Assembly (NCBI GenBank): GCA_040081465.1
Contig: JBEBGL010000042.1
Span: forward strand, 1 to 5,561
Origin: UBA668 sp040081465
GTDB lineage: Bacteria; Actinomycetota; Acidimicrobiia; Acidimicrobiales; Ilumatobacteraceae
Direction: 5' to 3'
Length of the DNA stretch: 5,561 bases
Position numbers and translations under genes: made by a program. Below are positions 4,974 to 5,561 of the stretch, piece by piece. Below the pieces are notes generated by a model. It did no database searches and was not told where the DNA came from. It was given only the letters and a program-made list of their open reading frames with translations. Each line of letters starts with the position of its first letter. Position 1 is the stretch's first letter.

Positions 4974-5561
4974 CGCTCCGCGCAACTTGGCGCCGACGTC
5001 GCGTGGGTCGGCCATCGCCATCCCGCGGCGCACCAGCTTCTGTTTCTTGGCGGAGTAAGGCGGGTACATCAGCGAAGGGTCGATGCGAGTGCTGCGTGCG
5101 TGAACCCCACGCAGATGGCTGAACGTGTCGAAGCCGAACTTGCCGTGGTACGAACCCATACCGCTCTCGCCGACGCCACCAAATGGCAGGTTGGGGTTGC
5201 TGAAGTGCAGCAGCGTGCCATTGACGCATACGCCGCCGCTTGTCGTACCTTCGATTACCTGATCGTTCTCGTCGTCGCTCTCGCTGAACGTGTACAGCGC
5301 CAGTGGCTTGTCGCCTTCGCCCGCGCGCTGTTGCACGAACCCGATCGCTTCCTTCATCGAGTCGACGGCGATGATCGGCAAGATCGGCCCGAACACCTCC
5401 TCGCCCATCACAGGGTCGCCCGCTGTTACGCCCGTCAATACGGTTGGCGCGATGTAGCGCGTGTCGACATCGGTGGTGCCACCGAACGCGACCTTGCCGC
5501 TGTCGAGCAGTTTCTCGAGGCGATGAAAGTGTGGCTCGTTGACGATTCGTGCGTAGTCGGC
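4959..5561 (-). CDS. Aldehyde dehydrogenase, class 3-like, C-terminal part
   Basis: This NAD(P)-dependent enzyme oxidises aldehydes to carboxylic acids. Only the last 200 residues are in the window; the frame stays open to the edge, so the gene continues past 5561 and its catalytic Cys and most of the cofactor domain are not visible. The fragment begins ADYARIVNEPHFHRLEKLL, the usual (D)YxRIxNxxHFxRL element. It has GEEVFGPILPI (53-63), the VNGTLLHF and NLPFGGVGESGMGSYHGK segments (about 113-141), FDTFSH (144-149) and a late MYPPYSAKK (165-173). The GxYHGKxxFDTFSH and YPPY signatures point to the ALDH3/coniferyl-aldehyde dehydrogenase branch rather than ALDH1/2. The stop is TAG, complementary to 4959-4961. 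The substrate cannot be told. It converges on engB with no spacer or terminator between them. Confidence 0.93.
   Translation of the reverse strand, partial: ADYARIVNEPHFHRLEKLLDSGKVAFGGTTDVDTRYIAPTVLTGVTAGDPVMGEEVFGPILPIIAVDSMKEAIGFVQQRAGEGDKPLALYTFSESDDENDQVIEGTTSGGVCVNGTLLHFSNPNLPFGGVGESGMGSYHGKFGFDTFSHLRGVHARSTRIDPSLMYPPYSAKKQKLVRRGMAMADPRDVGAKLRGALRGK

Overview
The window looks like ordinary chromosomal DNA from a high-GC, actinobacterium-like genome. The reasons are a GC-rich third codon position, GTG starts, a tRNA gene without encoded CCA, a small lysine-rich protein resembling the Rv0909/MT0933 family, and a lipoprotein with a Thr/Glu/Ala/Pro linker of the kind seen in Acidimicrobiia-like lineages. 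The lineage is an inference from style, not from a marker gene.

Layout, left to right. A complete tRNA-Phe gene (GAA anticodon) lies at 25-97. Only 19 bases later, behind a good ribosome binding site, a predicted secreted lipoprotein of the pectinacetylesterase/Notum-type serine hydrolase family begins (117-1274). An 88-base gap holds two tandem 10-base dyads and a strong ribosome binding site, then a 57-residue lysine-rich protein (1363-1536). After it comes a strongly structured spacer (1548-1611). Next is a GNAT acetyltransferase (to 2145) whose conserved N-terminus has no normal in-frame start codon: it joins the only nearby ATG through a -1 shift at a run of four C. Fourteen bases later starts a 732-residue fusion of the alpha and beta halves of a thiamine-diphosphate 2-oxoacid dehydrogenase E1 (2160-4358). 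Then come the ribosome-assembly GTPase EngB (4395-4973) and, on the opposite strand, the C-terminal 200 residues of a class 3-type aldehyde dehydrogenase (4959-5561, cut by the window edge). The last two genes overlap tail to tail by 15 bases.

How the genes relate. GNAT, E1 and engB run in the same direction with gaps of 14 and 36 bases, so they could share a transcript, but their roles (acetyl transfer, oxo-acid decarboxylation, 50S assembly) do not form one pathway. No E2 acyltransferase or E3 lipoamide dehydrogenase is visible, so the E1 fusion must find its partners elsewhere. The hydrolase probably depends on transcription through the tRNA gene.

I see no CRISPR array, insertion sequence, phage gene or clear undescribed system. 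The points most worth checking are the GNAT start, the alternative hairpins before it, the tRNA's A at position 54, the tRNA-mRNA arrangement, the tandem dyads, and the 3' overlap of engB with the aldehyde dehydrogenase.
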